Source of the DNA: an uncultured Tateyamaria sp.
GTDB lineage: Bacteria > Pseudomonadota > Alphaproteobacteria > Rhodobacterales > Rhodobacteraceae
Assembly: GCF_947487805.1 (NCBI RefSeq)
Contig: NZ_CANKXW010000003.1
Coordinates: 186,001 to 250,000, forward strand
Reading direction: 5' to 3'
DNA length: 64,000 nt
Made by a program: the position numbers and the translations under genes. This document shows, in pieces, positions 55,657 through 64,000 of this stretch (position 1 is its first letter; each line of letters begins with the position of its first letter). The notes below the pieces were generated by a model, which had not been told where the DNA came from, ran no database searches, and saw only the letters and a list, made by a program, of their open reading frames with translations.

Positions 55657-55686
55657 GGGTCGCCGCTTGTGCGGCGGCCCTTTTTT
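55657..55686 (+). terminator. rho-independent terminator after membrane protein gene
   Basis: A 10-bp stem (gggtcgccgc/gcggcggccc, one G-U pair; loop ttgt) followed by tttttt, 27 bp after the stop codon. Confidence 0.85.
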
Positions 55687-55730
55687 GCGCCCTGTTGCGC
55701 GCCCAAACACACAATGGCACACAAGGCCTC

Positions 55731-56246
55731 ATGATCACCCGCACCCACACCAAGGGCGACGCGCCGTCGACCGCCATCTACTCCGACTGCGAACGCTATC
55801 GCTACAGCCTGACGCGGATCTGGGACCCGGACGGGCCGCGGGTAAATTTCGTGATGCTCAACCCCTCGACCGCGACCGAAGTGCAGAACGACCCGACCGT
55901 CGAACGCTGCGAACGTCGCGCGCGCACGCTGGGCTTTGGCAGCTTTGCCGTCACCAACATCTTTGCTTGGCGCGACACCGATCCCAAGGCGATGCGCGCC
56001 GCACCCGATCCCATCGGGCCGGGCAATGACGCGGCCATCCACGACCGGGCCGCGTGGGCCGATCAGGTCATCGCCGCTTGGGGCACGCACGGTGCCCACC
56101 TGAACCGTGGCCACGCGGTCAGCACCCTGCTGCGCGACACGGGCAAACCCCTGTTCCACTTGGGTCTGTCCAAGGCGGGCCACCCCAAACACCCACTCTA
56201 CCTGCCCTATACACAGCAGCCCGAACCGTGGACCCCCGGCGCCTAG
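55731..56246 (+). CDS. DUF1643-family protein
   Basis: A 171-residue cytoplasmic protein. The family signature FVMLNPSTATEVQNDPTVERC (about 40-60) and GFGSFAVTNIFAWRDTDP are clear. DUF1643 resembles a nucleotide-glycosylase-like Rossmann fold (uracil-DNA-glycosylase relative); function is unknown. The start at 55731 gives a normal N-terminus. It follows a terminator and so needs its own promoter. Confidence 0.82.
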   Translation: MITRTHTKGDAPSTAIYSDCERYRYSLTRIWDPDGPRVNFVMLNPSTATEVQNDPTVERCERRARTLGFGSFAVTNIFAWRDTDPKAMRAAPDPIGPGNDAAIHDRAAWADQVIAAWGTHGAHLNRGHAVSTLLRDTGKPLFHLGLSKAGHPKHPLYLPYTQQPEPWTPGA

Positions 56247-56373
56247 AAAGTTTGGATTTTATCTATTTCGTTCACCGGGCATTAACCATTTGCGGAGAAT
56301 CGCTTTGCGTCGGATGCCCGAGTCGCCGTAACTTGCGCTTGGGCAATTGCGCCTGTTTGATGGGAACGAGTAG

Positions 56374-57342
56374 ATGTTGTGGCTTGCAGGTTTGATGGGT
56401 CTCATGGCGGTCGGCGCAGTCGGCGTGATCGATATGGGCGGATCATCTGACGAAGATGAGGAGACGCCCGAACGGGCGCCCATTGCCGATGCATCTGACC
56501 CGACCAATCAGCAAAACGTATCAGATGATGGCGACAACGCAGCAGAACCCGCAGCGCAAGAGCCCGCTGACACGGGCTTCAACCTCGGCACGGACGGCAG
56601 CGACAGCCTGACCGGCGGCGCAGGCGATGATACCCTGCATGGCGAAGAGGGCGACGACACCATCGACGGTGCGGCAGGCGATGATACGCTGCATGGCGAA
56701 GACGGCGAAGACCTGATGCGCGGCGGTGACGGCGATGACAGCATCACGGGTCACAATGACAATGACACCCTGTCCGGCGGCGCCGGGGCGGATACGATGC
56801 AAGGCTCCGCCGGAGAGGACGTCCTCGACGGTGGCGACGGCGATGACGCAGTGCACGGTGGCCTCGACAACGACACGCTTTCCGGCGGGCAAGGCGAGGA
56901 TACGCTGTTTGGCGGCTGGGGCGACGATCTGGTCAGCGGGGTCGAGGACAATCCTGACACGGCCGGTGTCGATGACACCGACACCGGCGATTACCTGAAC
57001 GGTGGTGGCGGCGACGACACGATCATCGCTGGCGAAAACGATACGGTCACCGCTGGTGACGGCGAAGATGACATTGTGCTGGGCAGCTGGATCACCAATG
57101 GCAACACCGCACAGATCATGGATTTCGACGCCGAGGACGACAATATCCTCCTGGTCTACGAAGACGACAGCGATGTCCCGGACGTCTCTTTGCAACCTGA
57201 TCCGGACAACCCGGACACGATGCAGGTGATGATGGACGGCGTCGCAGTGGCCAATGTGCTGAACGGCGCGGATATCACGATCGAGGATATCGCGATCATG
57301 CCGCTCAGCCTTGCGCAATCCTCGGGCATGGCACCACTCTGA
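56374..57342 (+). CDS. RTX-type calcium-binding protein with N-terminal membrane segment
   Basis: A 322-residue very acidic protein. An N-terminal hydrophobic helix (about 2-19, [17 protein letters not shown]) precedes an Asp/Glu-rich linker. About 15 RTX nonapeptide repeats of the GGxGxDxLx type then run from about residue 77 to 180 and again near 208-235 (for example [20 protein letters not shown]), forming a calcium-bound beta-roll. The C-terminal domain (about 236-322) has [21 protein letters not shown], a motif of roseobacter RTX proteins. No type I secretion genes are near. Confidence 0.82.
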   Translation: MLWLAGLMGLMAVGAVGVIDMGGSSDEDEETPERAPIADASDPTNQQNVSDDGDNAAEPAAQEPADTGFNLGTDGSDSLTGGAGDDTLHGEEGDDTIDGAAGDDTLHGEDGEDLMRGGDGDDSITGHNDNDTLSGGAGADTMQGSAGEDVLDGGDGDDAVHGGLDNDTLSGGQGEDTLFGGWGDDLVSGVEDNPDTAGVDDTDTGDYLNGGGGDDTIIAGENDTVTAGDGEDDIVLGSWITNGNTAQIMDFDAEDDNILLVYEDDSDVPDVSLQPDPDNPDTMQVMMDGVAVANVLNGADITIEDIAIMPLSLAQSSGMAPL

Positions 57343-57371
57343 CCCTCTGGGCACAGCGCGCCAGTTTTGCT

Positions 57372-57400
57372 TTGCCATCACCGCGAATCTCTCCTATACG
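57372..57400 (+). promoter_or_regulatory. promoter of rpsO
   Basis: TTGCCA (57372-57377), 17-bp spacer, TATACG (57395-57400): a good sigma70 match about 97 bp upstream of the rpsO start. Confidence 0.6.
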
Positions 57401-57407
57401 CGCGCAT

Positions 57408-57470
57408 CCCCGCAGCACATGCGGGGGTATCTAGGCCCCGCGCTGGACGACATCCCGGCCGGCGGCGTCC
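57408..57470 (+). other. structured leader of rpsO mRNA
   Basis: Two hairpins: ccccgca-gcaca-tgcgggg (57408-57426) and an arm pair ggacg/cgtcc (57445-57470) around a GC-rich interior. S15 autoregulates its own leader in several bacteria; whether this leader binds S15 is unproven. Confidence 0.4.
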
Positions 57471-57496
57471 AACTCTAACCTGCAAAGGAGATCCCG

Positions 57497-57766
57497 ATGT
57501 CGATCACTGCTGAAGAAAAAGCACGCGTCATGAAAGAGTTCGCCACCAAAGAAGGCGACACAGGCTCGCCCGAAGTACAGGTGGCCATCCTGTCCTCGCG
57601 CATCGCGACTCTGACCGAGCATTTCAAGACCCACAAGAAAGACAACCACGGCCGCCGTGGTCTGCTGAAAATGGTTGCCCTGCGCCGCAAGCTTCTGGAC
57701 TACACCAAGGCCAAGGACGAGGCGCGCTATCAGGATCTGATCAAACGTCTGGGCCTGCGCCGCTGA
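57497..57766 (+). CDS. rpsO: 30S ribosomal protein S15
   Basis: An 89-residue, full-length S15. It contains [37 protein letters not shown] and the RRKLLDYTK rRNA-binding helix. AAAGGAG precedes the ATG. It binds the 16S central domain early in assembly. Confidence 0.97.
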   Translation: MSITAEEKARVMKEFATKEGDTGSPEVQVAILSSRIATLTEHFKTHKKDNHGRRGLLKMVALRRKLLDYTKAKDEARYQDLIKRLGLRR

Positions 57767-57792
57767 TCCGCGCCGGAACCGACCAACGACAA

Positions 57793-57821
57793 TCGCACCC
57801 TCCGGGGTGCGATTTGCGTTT
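57793..57821 (+). terminator. terminator-like hairpin after rpsO
   Basis: tcgcaccc-tccg-gggtgcga is a perfect 8-bp stem 26 bp after the stop, followed by a short T-rich run (tttgcgttt). In E. coli the rpsO-pnp junction also has a leaky terminator. Confidence 0.6.
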
Positions 57822-57833
57822 GAGGGGTCAGTC

Positions 57834-58676
57834 GTGCTGATCACCGCGTTGCAGGTCTTTGCCGCCACCACCTGCATCGTCCTGGGCGACGCTGCGGGCA
57901 AGGCGCTGACCGCGGCGGGGTTCAACCCGTTCCTTGTCGCGTGGACCCGGTTCCTTTGCGCCGCGATTGCACTGGCCCCTTTTTGCGGCCTGAACCGCAC
58001 GGCGCTTGCCATGTTGCGCGACCCGCGCGTGATCCTGCGCGGCGCTTTGATTGCTGCGGGCATCAGTTGCATCTTGACCGCGTTGTCCACCGCGCCGATG
58101 CCGGACGTGTTCGGCGCCTTCTTTATCGGACCGATCGTGTCCTTTGTCCTGTCAGCACTCTTGCTCGGGGAACGGGTCACCACTGCCAGGGCGGCGCTCT
58201 TGGCGTTGGGATTTACTGGGGTGGTGCTGGTGGTGAAACCGGGCTTTGACATGTCGCCGGGCATCGGCTTTGCCCTGCTGGCCGGGGTGTTCTACGGCTG
58301 TTTTCTGGTAACCACTCGGTGGCTGGCCGGCGCGTACCGTCCCCGCGCCCTGCTGTTTTCACAACTGATCATCGGCGCGGTCCTGTTGACGCCTTTGGGC
58401 GCCAGCACGGACATCCCTCCCCTCACAGGTCCCGCCATGCTCCTGATCGCCGCCAGCGCCGCGGGATCCGCCGCAGGCAATTTCGGGCTGGTCTGGGTCA
58501 GCCGGACCACGGCCGCCGGGGTCGTAGCACCGTTGATCTACGGTCAATTGATCGCTGCCACTGCCATAGGCTATCTCGCCTTTGGCGACTGGCCCGATGC
58601 GCTGACCCTGATCGGGCTGGTCGTGATACTGGTCTCCGGGCTCGGCTCGCTTTGGCTGGCCCGCCGCGCGCTCTAG
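57834..58676 (+). CDS. EamA/DMT-family transporter
   Basis: A 280-residue protein with about ten transmembrane helices in two EamA repeats (SALLLGERVTTARAALLALG ending the first; AAGVVAPLIYGQLIAATAIG and YLAFGDWPDALTLIG in the second). Substrate unknown. The GTG start at 57834 has a GAGGGG site; longer starts would place translation inside the rpsO terminator. It separates rpsO from pnp. Confidence 0.85.
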   Translation: MLITALQVFAATTCIVLGDAAGKALTAAGFNPFLVAWTRFLCAAIALAPFCGLNRTALAMLRDPRVILRGALIAAGISCILTALSTAPMPDVFGAFFIGPIVSFVLSALLLGERVTTARAALLALGFTGVVLVVKPGFDMSPGIGFALLAGVFYGCFLVTTRWLAGAYRPRALLFSQLIIGAVLLTPLGASTDIPPLTGPAMLLIAASAAGSAAGNFGLVWVSRTTAAGVVAPLIYGQLIAATAIGYLAFGDWPDALTLIGLVVILVSGLGSLWLARRAL

Positions 58677-58685
58677 ATATGGGGC

Positions 58686-59207
58686 ATGCACGACCTGCCC
58701 CGCCTTGCCCTGTCCGTCCGCCAACCCTCTGCCTGGGCCATCATCGCCGGGCACAAGCCGATTGAAAACCGCACGCTCGGCTCCATCCGTGCGGGGCGCA
58801 TGGGGCCGGGGCGCATCTGCATCCATGCCGCCGCAGGGCTCAAGGAAGAAGAGTTCGGATACCTCTATTGGCGGCTGGGCAAACATGGGGTGACCTGCCC
58901 CCACCCCATGGACCTGGCCCGCGGTGCCATCATCGGCACGGTTGAGGTTACCGGCGTCATCACCGCGTCGGACAGCGAATGGTTCGGCGGCGCGGCGGGC
59001 CTGACCCTGCGGGACCCCGAACCCTGCACCCCAATCCCTGCCCGCGGGGCCTTGGGCTATTTCGAATGGCAGCCGGGCGGCACCCTCGCCACGCCAACGA
59101 AATGGATGCGCAATTGGGGCCGCGCGACGCCGGATGCCGCGACAGGCGACCTGTTTCCCGATGCGCCCATCACCTTTGCCGCACCGCCCCAGAAACCCTG
59201 GGGTTAA
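58686..59207 (+). CDS. ASCH-domain-like protein
   Basis: A 173-residue protein that opens with LALSVRQPSAWAIIAGHKPI, the N-terminal strand and helix typical of ASCH-type (PUA-like, possible RNA-binding) domains, and continues with a GAIIGTVEVTGVI beta segment. It has few other recognisable motifs. The gene starts 9 bp after the DMT transporter and is likely cotranscribed. Exact substrate unknown. Confidence 0.7.
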   Translation: MHDLPRLALSVRQPSAWAIIAGHKPIENRTLGSIRAGRMGPGRICIHAAAGLKEEEFGYLYWRLGKHGVTCPHPMDLARGAIIGTVEVTGVITASDSEWFGGAAGLTLRDPEPCTPIPARGALGYFEWQPGGTLATPTKWMRNWGRATPDAATGDLFPDAPITFAAPPQKPWG

Positions 59208-59290
59208 GGTGCGGATGCGCCGCAGGTCTGCGCGCTTCCAATTCAGGGCAAACTGCTGTATGCGCGCAAAATCTGACAGCATGGCGCCCG

Positions 59291-59355
59291 GACCTCAGCG
59301 CCCGAGAGTAGATGGTGCCGCAACCGGCACCGAGGTCAGGGGGAATACGCCCCCT
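59291..59355 (+). other. structured leader of pnp mRNA
   Basis: Three elements precede the start: an outer stem gacctc/gaggtc (59291-59296 with 59332-59337) enclosing ggtgccg-caac-cggcacc (59314-59331), then aggggg-aatacg-ccccct (59338-59355). Two tandem TGGCCAAC units follow. In E. coli the pnp leader folds into a hairpin cleaved by RNase III for autoregulation. Confidence 0.5.
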
Positions 59356-59391
59356 ACGCAAATGGCCAACTGGCCAACTTAGGAAACCTAG

Positions 59392-61527
59392 ATGTTCAAC
59401 GAAGTGAAAAAATCGATGCAGTGGGGCGAAGAAACGCTCTCGCTGGAAACCGGCAAGGTTGCCCGTCAAGCAGACGGCTCCGTGATTGCCACGCTGGGCG
59501 AAACCAGCGTTATGGCGAACGTGACGTTCGCCAAGTCGCCAAAACCGGGTCAGGACTTCTTTCCCCTGACCGTCCACTACCAGGAAAAATACTACGCCGC
59601 GGGCAAGATCCCCGGCGGTTTCTTCAAGCGTGAGGCCCGCCCCACCGAGAAAGAAACCCTGACCGCCCGCCTGATCGACCGTCCGATCCGGCCCCTGTTC
59701 GTCTCCGGCTTCAAGCACGAAGTGCTGGTGATGTGTACCGTCCTGTCTCACGATCTGGTCAACGACCCCGACATCGTCGCCATGATTGCGGCCTCGGCTG
59801 CCCTGACCATCTCGGGCGCGCCGTTCATGGGCCCCATCGCCGGTGCACGCGTCGGTTACGAGGATGGCGAATACATCCTGAACCCGACCGTCGACGACAT
59901 GCAGGACCTGCGCCTGAACCCCGAGCAGCGCCTTGATCTGGTTGTCGCCGGCACCAAAGACGCCGTGATGATGGTCGAATCCGAAGCATACGAGCTGTCC
60001 GAGGCCGAAATGCTGGGCGCGGTGAACTTTGCCCACGAGCAGATCCAGCCGGTCATCGACCTGATCATTTCGCTGGCCGAAGAAGCGGCGAAAGAGCCCT
60101 TTGACTTCCAGGCCCCCGACTATTCGGAGCTCTACGAAGCGGTCAAAGCTGCAGGCGAGACGCAGATGCGTGCCGCCTTCGCCATCAGCGACAAGCAAGA
60201 GCGCACGAGCGCGGTTTCCGCCGCCCGCACCGCAATTGTCGACGCGCTGACCGAAGAGCAGCAGGAAGACAGCAACCTCGGCTCCGCGCTGAAAAAACTC
60301 GAAGCATCCATCCTGCGCGGTGACGTCGTCAAAACCGGGACGCGAATCGACGGTCGTAAAACCGACGAAATCCGCGACATCGTGTGCCAGACAGGCCTTT
60401 TGCCCCGGACGCACGGCTCGGCCCTGTTCACACGCGGCGAGACCCAAGGTCTCGTGGTGACAACGCTGGGCACCGGCGATGACGAGCAATTCATCGACGC
60501 CCTGCACGGCAACTTCAAATCCAACTTCCTGCTGCACTACAACTTCCCCCCCTATTCGGTGGGTGAAGCGGGTCGCGTGGGCCCTCCCGGCCGCCGCGAA
60601 ATCGGTCACGGCAAACTGGCATGGCGCGCGCTGCAAGCCGTGCTGCCTGCCTCGACCGACTTCCCCTACACCGTGCGTCTGGTGTCTGAAATCACTGAAT
60701 CCAACGGCTCGTCCTCGATGGCGTCGGTCTGCGGCGGCTCGCTGTCGATGATGGATGCGGGCGTTCCGCTGAAATCGGCCGTGGCAGGTGTGGCCATGGG
60801 TCTGATCCTCGAAGAGGACGGCAGCTATGCCATCCTGTCCGACATCTTGGGTGACGAAGACCACCTGGGCGACATGGACTTCAAAGTGGCAGGCACCGAA
60901 AACGGCATCACCTCGCTGCAAATGGACATCAAGATCGCAGGCATCACGCCCGAGATCATGGAAAAAGCCCTGGAGCAGGCGAAAGCAGGCCGGATGCACA
61001 TCCTGGGCGAGATGGGCAAAGCCATCACAGGCGCGCAGGAATTCAGCGTGCACGCACCGCGGATTGAGACCATGCAGGTGCCCACGGACAAAATCCGTGA
61101 GGTCATCGGTTCGGGCGGTAAAGTGATCCGTGAAATCGTTGAAGTGTCGGGCGCCAAGGTCGACATCAACGACGACGGCATCATCAAGATCGCATCGCCC
61201 AACGGCGATTCTATCAAGAAAGCCTATGACATGATCCACTCGATCGTGGCCGAACCCGAAGAGGGCGCGATTTACACCGGTACAGTCGTCAAGATCGTCG
61301 ACTTTGGTGCGTTCGTGAACTTCTTTGGCAAGCGTGACGGTCTGGTGCACGTATCCCAGATCGAAAACCGCCGCCTGAACCATCCTTCGGACGTCCTGAA
61401 GGAAGGCCAAGAGGTCAAGGTCAAGCTCCTGGGCTTTGACGATCGTGGCAAGGTCCGCCTGTCGATGAAAGTCGTCGATCAGGAAACCGGCGAAGAAGTG
61501 AAGAAAGAAGAGCCCGCCGCGGAGTAA
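59392..61527 (+). CDS. pnp: polynucleotide phosphorylase
   Basis: A 711-residue 3'-5' exoribonuclease that uses phosphate and forms part of the RNA degradosome. Two RNase PH-like domains (about 1-215 and 310-540), the [22 protein letters not shown]-terminal segment and the [19 protein letters not shown] active-site region are present. KH (about 555-615, [12 protein letters not shown]) and S1 (about 620-690, [15 protein letters not shown]) domains follow. Start at 59392 after AGGAA. A structured leader and a strong terminator flank it. Confidence 0.96.
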   Translation: MFNEVKKSMQWGEETLSLETGKVARQADGSVIATLGETSVMANVTFAKSPKPGQDFFPLTVHYQEKYYAAGKIPGGFFKREARPTEKETLTARLIDRPIRPLFVSGFKHEVLVMCTVLSHDLVNDPDIVAMIAASAALTISGAPFMGPIAGARVGYEDGEYILNPTVDDMQDLRLNPEQRLDLVVAGTKDAVMMVESEAYELSEAEMLGAVNFAHEQIQPVIDLIISLAEEAAKEPFDFQAPDYSELYEAVKAAGETQMRAAFAISDKQERTSAVSAARTAIVDALTEEQQEDSNLGSALKKLEASILRGDVVKTGTRIDGRKTDEIRDIVCQTGLLPRTHGSALFTRGETQGLVVTTLGTGDDEQFIDALHGNFKSNFLLHYNFPPYSVGEAGRVGPPGRREIGHGKLAWRALQAVLPASTDFPYTVRLVSEITESNGSSSMASVCGGSLSMMDAGVPLKSAVAGVAMGLILEEDGSYAILSDILGDEDHLGDMDFKVAGTENGITSLQMDIKIAGITPEIMEKALEQAKAGRMHILGEMGKAITGAQEFSVHAPRIETMQVPTDKIREVIGSGGKVIREIVEVSGAKVDINDDGIIKIASPNGDSIKKAYDMIHSIVAEPEEGAIYTGTVVKIVDFGAFVNFFGKRDGLVHVSQIENRRLNHPSDVLKEGQEVKVKLLGFDDRGKVRLSMKVVDQETGEEVKKEEPAAE

Positions 61528-61549
61528 TCCCGGCACCGCTCAACGCATC

Positions 61550-61584
61550 AAGGCCCCGGTGGAAACGCCGGGGCCTTCTTGTTT
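61550..61584 (+). terminator. rho-independent terminator after pnp
   Basis: aaggccccgg-tggaaacg-ccggggcctt is a perfect 10-bp stem, followed by cttgttt, 22 bp after the stop. Confidence 0.85.
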
Positions 61585-61633
61585 CTGCACGCCGTCTGTG
61601 GTTTCAGACCCTGACCATTGCCCAAGGCCCGCC

Positions 61634-62515
61634 ATGCCCACACTCAGCGATATCCAGATCGTGACCGTTGCCTATAACAGCACCGGCGTGATCGGTGACA
61701 TGCTGGCCTCTGTCCCGGACGGCGTGCAGATCGTGATCGTGGACAATGCCAGCGCCGACGCAGATACCTTGCGCGCGCTGGCGGACAGGCACGGGGCGCA
61801 GGTGGTGACAAACCCCGTCAATCGCGGCTTTGGCGCGGCCTGCAACGTCGGCGCTGCCATCGGCGACAGTGCCTATCTTCTGTTCCTGAACCCCGATGCG
61901 CAATTGGCGGAGGGATGCCTGAACGCCCTGCTGGCCGCGTCCGAAACATGCCCCGACGCCGCCGCCTTTGTGCCCAATGTGCGCGACCGCCGCGGGCGGC
62001 CCGCGTTTCGGCGTCGCTCCAACCTTTTGCCGCGCGCCGCTTGGTGGTCCGGCCCGCCCCCCGAAGCCGATACCGACGTGCCGCTGTTGAACGGATCGGC
62101 GGTGTTTGTTCCGCGCGCCCGCTTTGACGCAGTGGGCGGGTTCGATCCAAAGATCTTTCTCTATCACGAGGATGACGACCTCGCCCTGCGCCTGTCCGCC
62201 TTGGGGCCATTGCGGTATGTCCACGCCGCCACCGTGCACCACGCCGAAGGGCACAGCAACGTCCGCACCCCGGCCACCGCCGCCTTCAAGGCCTGGCACA
62301 TGGGGCGCAGCCGCGTCTATGCCACCGCGAAACATGGCCGCCCCGCACCGATGCGCACCGCGCTGTGGTCGGCGCTGGGGCAATTGGCCTCACCGCTGGC
62401 ATGGGCATCGAAACGCAAACGGGCCAAGCAGCTTGCCTTTCTGCGCGGCGTGCTCAGCGCGCGGGCGGATGGCGGGGCGGGCTATGCCCCGCTGCCGGAA
62501 CAGAAAGGGGCCTGA
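61634..62515 (+). CDS. family 2 glycosyltransferase
   Basis: A 293-residue GT-A fold enzyme. It starts IVTVAYNSTGVIGDMLASV, has the sugar-nucleotide DxD-type motif FLNPDAQ (about 88-94) and the acceptor-side YHEDDDLALRL (ED motif), and a C-terminal basic region. It resembles rhamnosyl- or other surface-glycan transferases. The next gene starts two bases after its stop, so the pair is an operon. Confidence 0.87.
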   Translation: MPTLSDIQIVTVAYNSTGVIGDMLASVPDGVQIVIVDNASADADTLRALADRHGAQVVTNPVNRGFGAACNVGAAIGDSAYLLFLNPDAQLAEGCLNALLAASETCPDAAAFVPNVRDRRGRPAFRRRSNLLPRAAWWSGPPPEADTDVPLLNGSAVFVPRARFDAVGGFDPKIFLYHEDDDLALRLSALGPLRYVHAATVHHAEGHSNVRTPATAAFKAWHMGRSRVYATAKHGRPAPMRTALWSALGQLASPLAWASKRKRAKQLAFLRGVLSARADGGAGYAPLPEQKGA

Positions 62516-62517
62516 AC

Positions 62518-63717
62518 ATGGCGGGATCGATCCTGAACAAGCTGGGGCGCGAGCTGTCCCGTTTCGGTCGCCAGATCGTGGCCGCACCCGGCAACCTCTG
62601 GCGGTACCAGACCGAACGCCGCCACTACGACCGCGTCACCGCCCGCCAGATCGTCACAACCGACGGGCAGGTCGCGCAGACAGAGCGCGTCGCACTCTAC
62701 CTGATCTTTCCCGGCATGGGCGTGCAGCCCAGCCACCTGCGCGCCCTGCGATGGATGACCGACAATGGCTATGCCCCGCTGGTCGTGTCCAACCTGCCGC
62801 TGGGTGACGCCGACAAGGCCCAGTTGCTGCCGCTATGCTGGCGCATCCTCGAACGGCCAAATGTGGGCTATGATTTCGGCGGCTACCGCGACGGGATCCT
62901 GCATCTGGGCGACAGCCTTCCTGCGCTCAAACGGCTGGCGTTCCTGAACGATTCGTCCTGGTTCCCGATGCCCGGCACCGACGGTTGGCTCCGACAGGCG
63001 GAAACCGCAGGCCCCGACTTTGTCGCCGCCAGCTATCACTGGGGCATCGACCGGGTCCGCCCGCATGACTTTCGCACGATCCGCTGGCGCTTTGGCACCG
63101 GCAACCGCAACTTCCACTACGGCTCCTTTGCGCTGTCCGTGGGCCCTGCGGTGCTGCGTGATCCAGGCTTTTTCGCCTTCTGGAAGGCCTACCGTCTCAC
63201 TGGTGACAAATCGAAAACCGTGCGCCGCGGCGAAACCGGGTTCACCCGCTGGGTGCTGCGCAGCGGCCACAGCCACGCGGCCACTCACGACATCGCGACA
63301 CTGGACGCCGACCTCGCGGCCATGTCCGACGACCGCCTCGCCGACCTCGCGACCAAGCTGATCCTGCACGAGGACAGCACCATGCGGCAGGTCAAGCTCG
63401 ACACGCTGGCCAGCACGCAAGGGCGCGACCGCGCCGTCCTGATCCCGTTGATCCTGACCGCCATCGCCCGCCAAGGCGTCAGCTATGCGCTGCCGCACCA
63501 CCTGATCCGCGACAAGGCCTATCCGTTTCTCAAGAAAAGCCCGCTCTGGGCCAGCGCCGACACCCACGCGATCATGATGGATTTCCTGCACGGCATCGAC
63601 GGCGATCTGGGCACCGAACTGTGCGCCGAAGCCACCGCCACGGTGCAGGCGCGCGCGCCGCACCTGATCGGCGGCGCAGCCTTAGGGACCGCGCCGCCAA
63701 AAAACGATACCGCTTAG
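62518..63717 (+). CDS. RgpF-like (rhamnan synthesis F family) glycan-assembly protein
   Basis: A 399-residue protein. The rhamnan synthesis protein F signature [13 protein letters not shown] (about 116-128), [14 protein letters not shown] and FWKAYRL are clear. RgpF proteins add or modify sugars in cell-surface polysaccharides. With the upstream GT2 it suggests a small glycan-decoration unit. Its TAG overlaps the TAA of the convergent peroxiredoxin gene. Confidence 0.82.
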   Translation: MAGSILNKLGRELSRFGRQIVAAPGNLWRYQTERRHYDRVTARQIVTTDGQVAQTERVALYLIFPGMGVQPSHLRALRWMTDNGYAPLVVSNLPLGDADKAQLLPLCWRILERPNVGYDFGGYRDGILHLGDSLPALKRLAFLNDSSWFPMPGTDGWLRQAETAGPDFVAASYHWGIDRVRPHDFRTIRWRFGTGNRNFHYGSFALSVGPAVLRDPGFFAFWKAYRLTGDKSKTVRRGETGFTRWVLRSGHSHAATHDIATLDADLAAMSDDRLADLATKLILHEDSTMRQVKLDTLASTQGRDRAVLIPLILTAIARQGVSYALPHHLIRDKAYPFLKKSPLWASADTHAIMMDFLHGIDGDLGTELCAEATATVQARAPHLIGGAALGTAPPKNDTA

Positions 63718-64000
63718 CTCGGTGCCTTGGTCTTGCGCAGATAGGGCAGGACCGTTTCGAACTCACCGAACTTGGCCTTGGCGTCCTCATTGGACACGGT
63801 GGGTGGGATGATCACGTCCTCGCCCGGCACCCAGTTCGCGGGCGTCGCCACACCCTTGGCCGACATCTGCAACCCGTCCAGCGCCCGCACGACCTCGGCA
63901 AAGTTGCGGCCCACAGTCATCGGATAGGTCATCGACAGCTTCAGCTGCTTGTCGGGGCCGATGATAAACACGGACCGCACCGTGGCACTGTCCGCAGGCG
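63714..64000 (-). CDS. 1-Cys peroxiredoxin (Prx6 type), N-terminus beyond window
   Basis: The visible 94 residues are the C-terminal part of a 1-Cys peroxiredoxin: [37 protein letters not shown] and [19 protein letters not shown]. The peroxidatic Cys lies upstream of the window edge. The frame is open through base 64000. It reduces peroxides; full length should be about 215-220 residues. Confidence 0.9.
   Translation of the reverse strand, partial: PADSATVRSVFIIGPDKQLKLSMTYPMTVGRNFAEVVRALDGLQMSAKGVATPANWVPGEDVIIPPTVSNEDAKAKFGEFETVLPYLRKTKAPS

Noticed and set aside
56580-57060. Repeat array resembling a CRISPR or minisatellite
   Set aside because: The periodicity is 27 bp within frame and encodes GGxGxDxxx RTX nonapeptides; no spacers or conserved repeat unit at DNA level.
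59170-61536. 788-codon reverse frame
   Set aside because: It mirrors pnp; no recognisable domain, His/Phe/Asp-rich composition typical of an antisense frame.

Overview
The window is a dense, GC-rich bacterial chromosome segment. It carries about 66 protein genes, no gene-free stretch longer than roughly 210 bp, and many 4-bp ATGA/GTGA or 1-bp gene overlaps. Gene content points to an alphaproteobacterium of the Rhodobacterales (Roseobacter group): a soeABC-type sulfite dehydrogenase, DUF3035 and DUF1674 genes, a dual-domain ALDH16 beside deoC, the block rsmB - heparinase-like - purH - lspA - DUF3035 - two M16 peptidases, and the rbfA/truB/rpsO/pnp cluster. This placement is inferred from protein families; no rRNA gene is present. 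I see no tRNA, rRNA, CRISPR array, insertion sequence, prophage or plasmid gene.

Layout. 1-4164: 3' part of soeA, a small membrane ORF, soeB and soeC. 4177-7364: fadH-like dienoyl-CoA reductase, divergent from a GNAT-rppH pair. 7434-13308: a secreted hypothetical, a PLAT/aerolysin-like protein, a GNAT, a PfkB kinase overlapping nth, and a Gfo/Idh - ThuA pair. 13509-20858: an aminotransferase, an AraC-HTH/alkyl-DNA methyltransferase fusion, an OmpA lipoprotein, an FMN reductase, a VOC protein, a MaoC-like hydratase, then MnmC functions split over two divergent genes, and a DMT exporter. 20823-30247: Slt lytic transglycosylase, dapA, a ZntB-like transporter, an ECF sigma/anti-sigma pair, a LysR regulator, a second OmpA protein, a CMD/AhpD protein, a GNAT and a CinA-like protein. 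30296-31876: sfsA and map.

31882-38965 is a reverse-strand metal and signalling block: DUF4173 membrane protein, OmpR-type regulator, histidine kinase, then a Mn/Zn ABC importer (sitABCD-like). Two inverted Fur-family-like boxes precede the importer, and one of its permeases carries a regulator-like C-terminal extension. 39141-42500 holds deoC and ALDH16. 42602-51127 is the long reverse-strand block ending at rsmB. 51217-54937 holds DUF1674, a small secreted protein, dapB, rbfA, a DUF2233 protein and truB. Between truB and rpsO lie three accessory genes (a membrane protein behind a promoter/inverted-repeat unit, DUF1643, and an RTX calcium-binding protein). Two more genes separate rpsO from pnp. 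The window ends with a GT2/RgpF surface-glycan pair and the 3' part of a 1-Cys peroxiredoxin.

Most genes are housekeeping. The points most worth a second look are the metal permease with a DtxR-like tail beside the paired operator boxes, the PLAT/aerolysin-like protein, the 13-bp inverted repeat over the 55 kb promoter, a REP-like hairpin present twice with compensatory base changes (once encoding the tail of a small ORF in the soe operon), and an 18-bp perfect palindrome present twice. I did not find an obvious new defence or mobile system.
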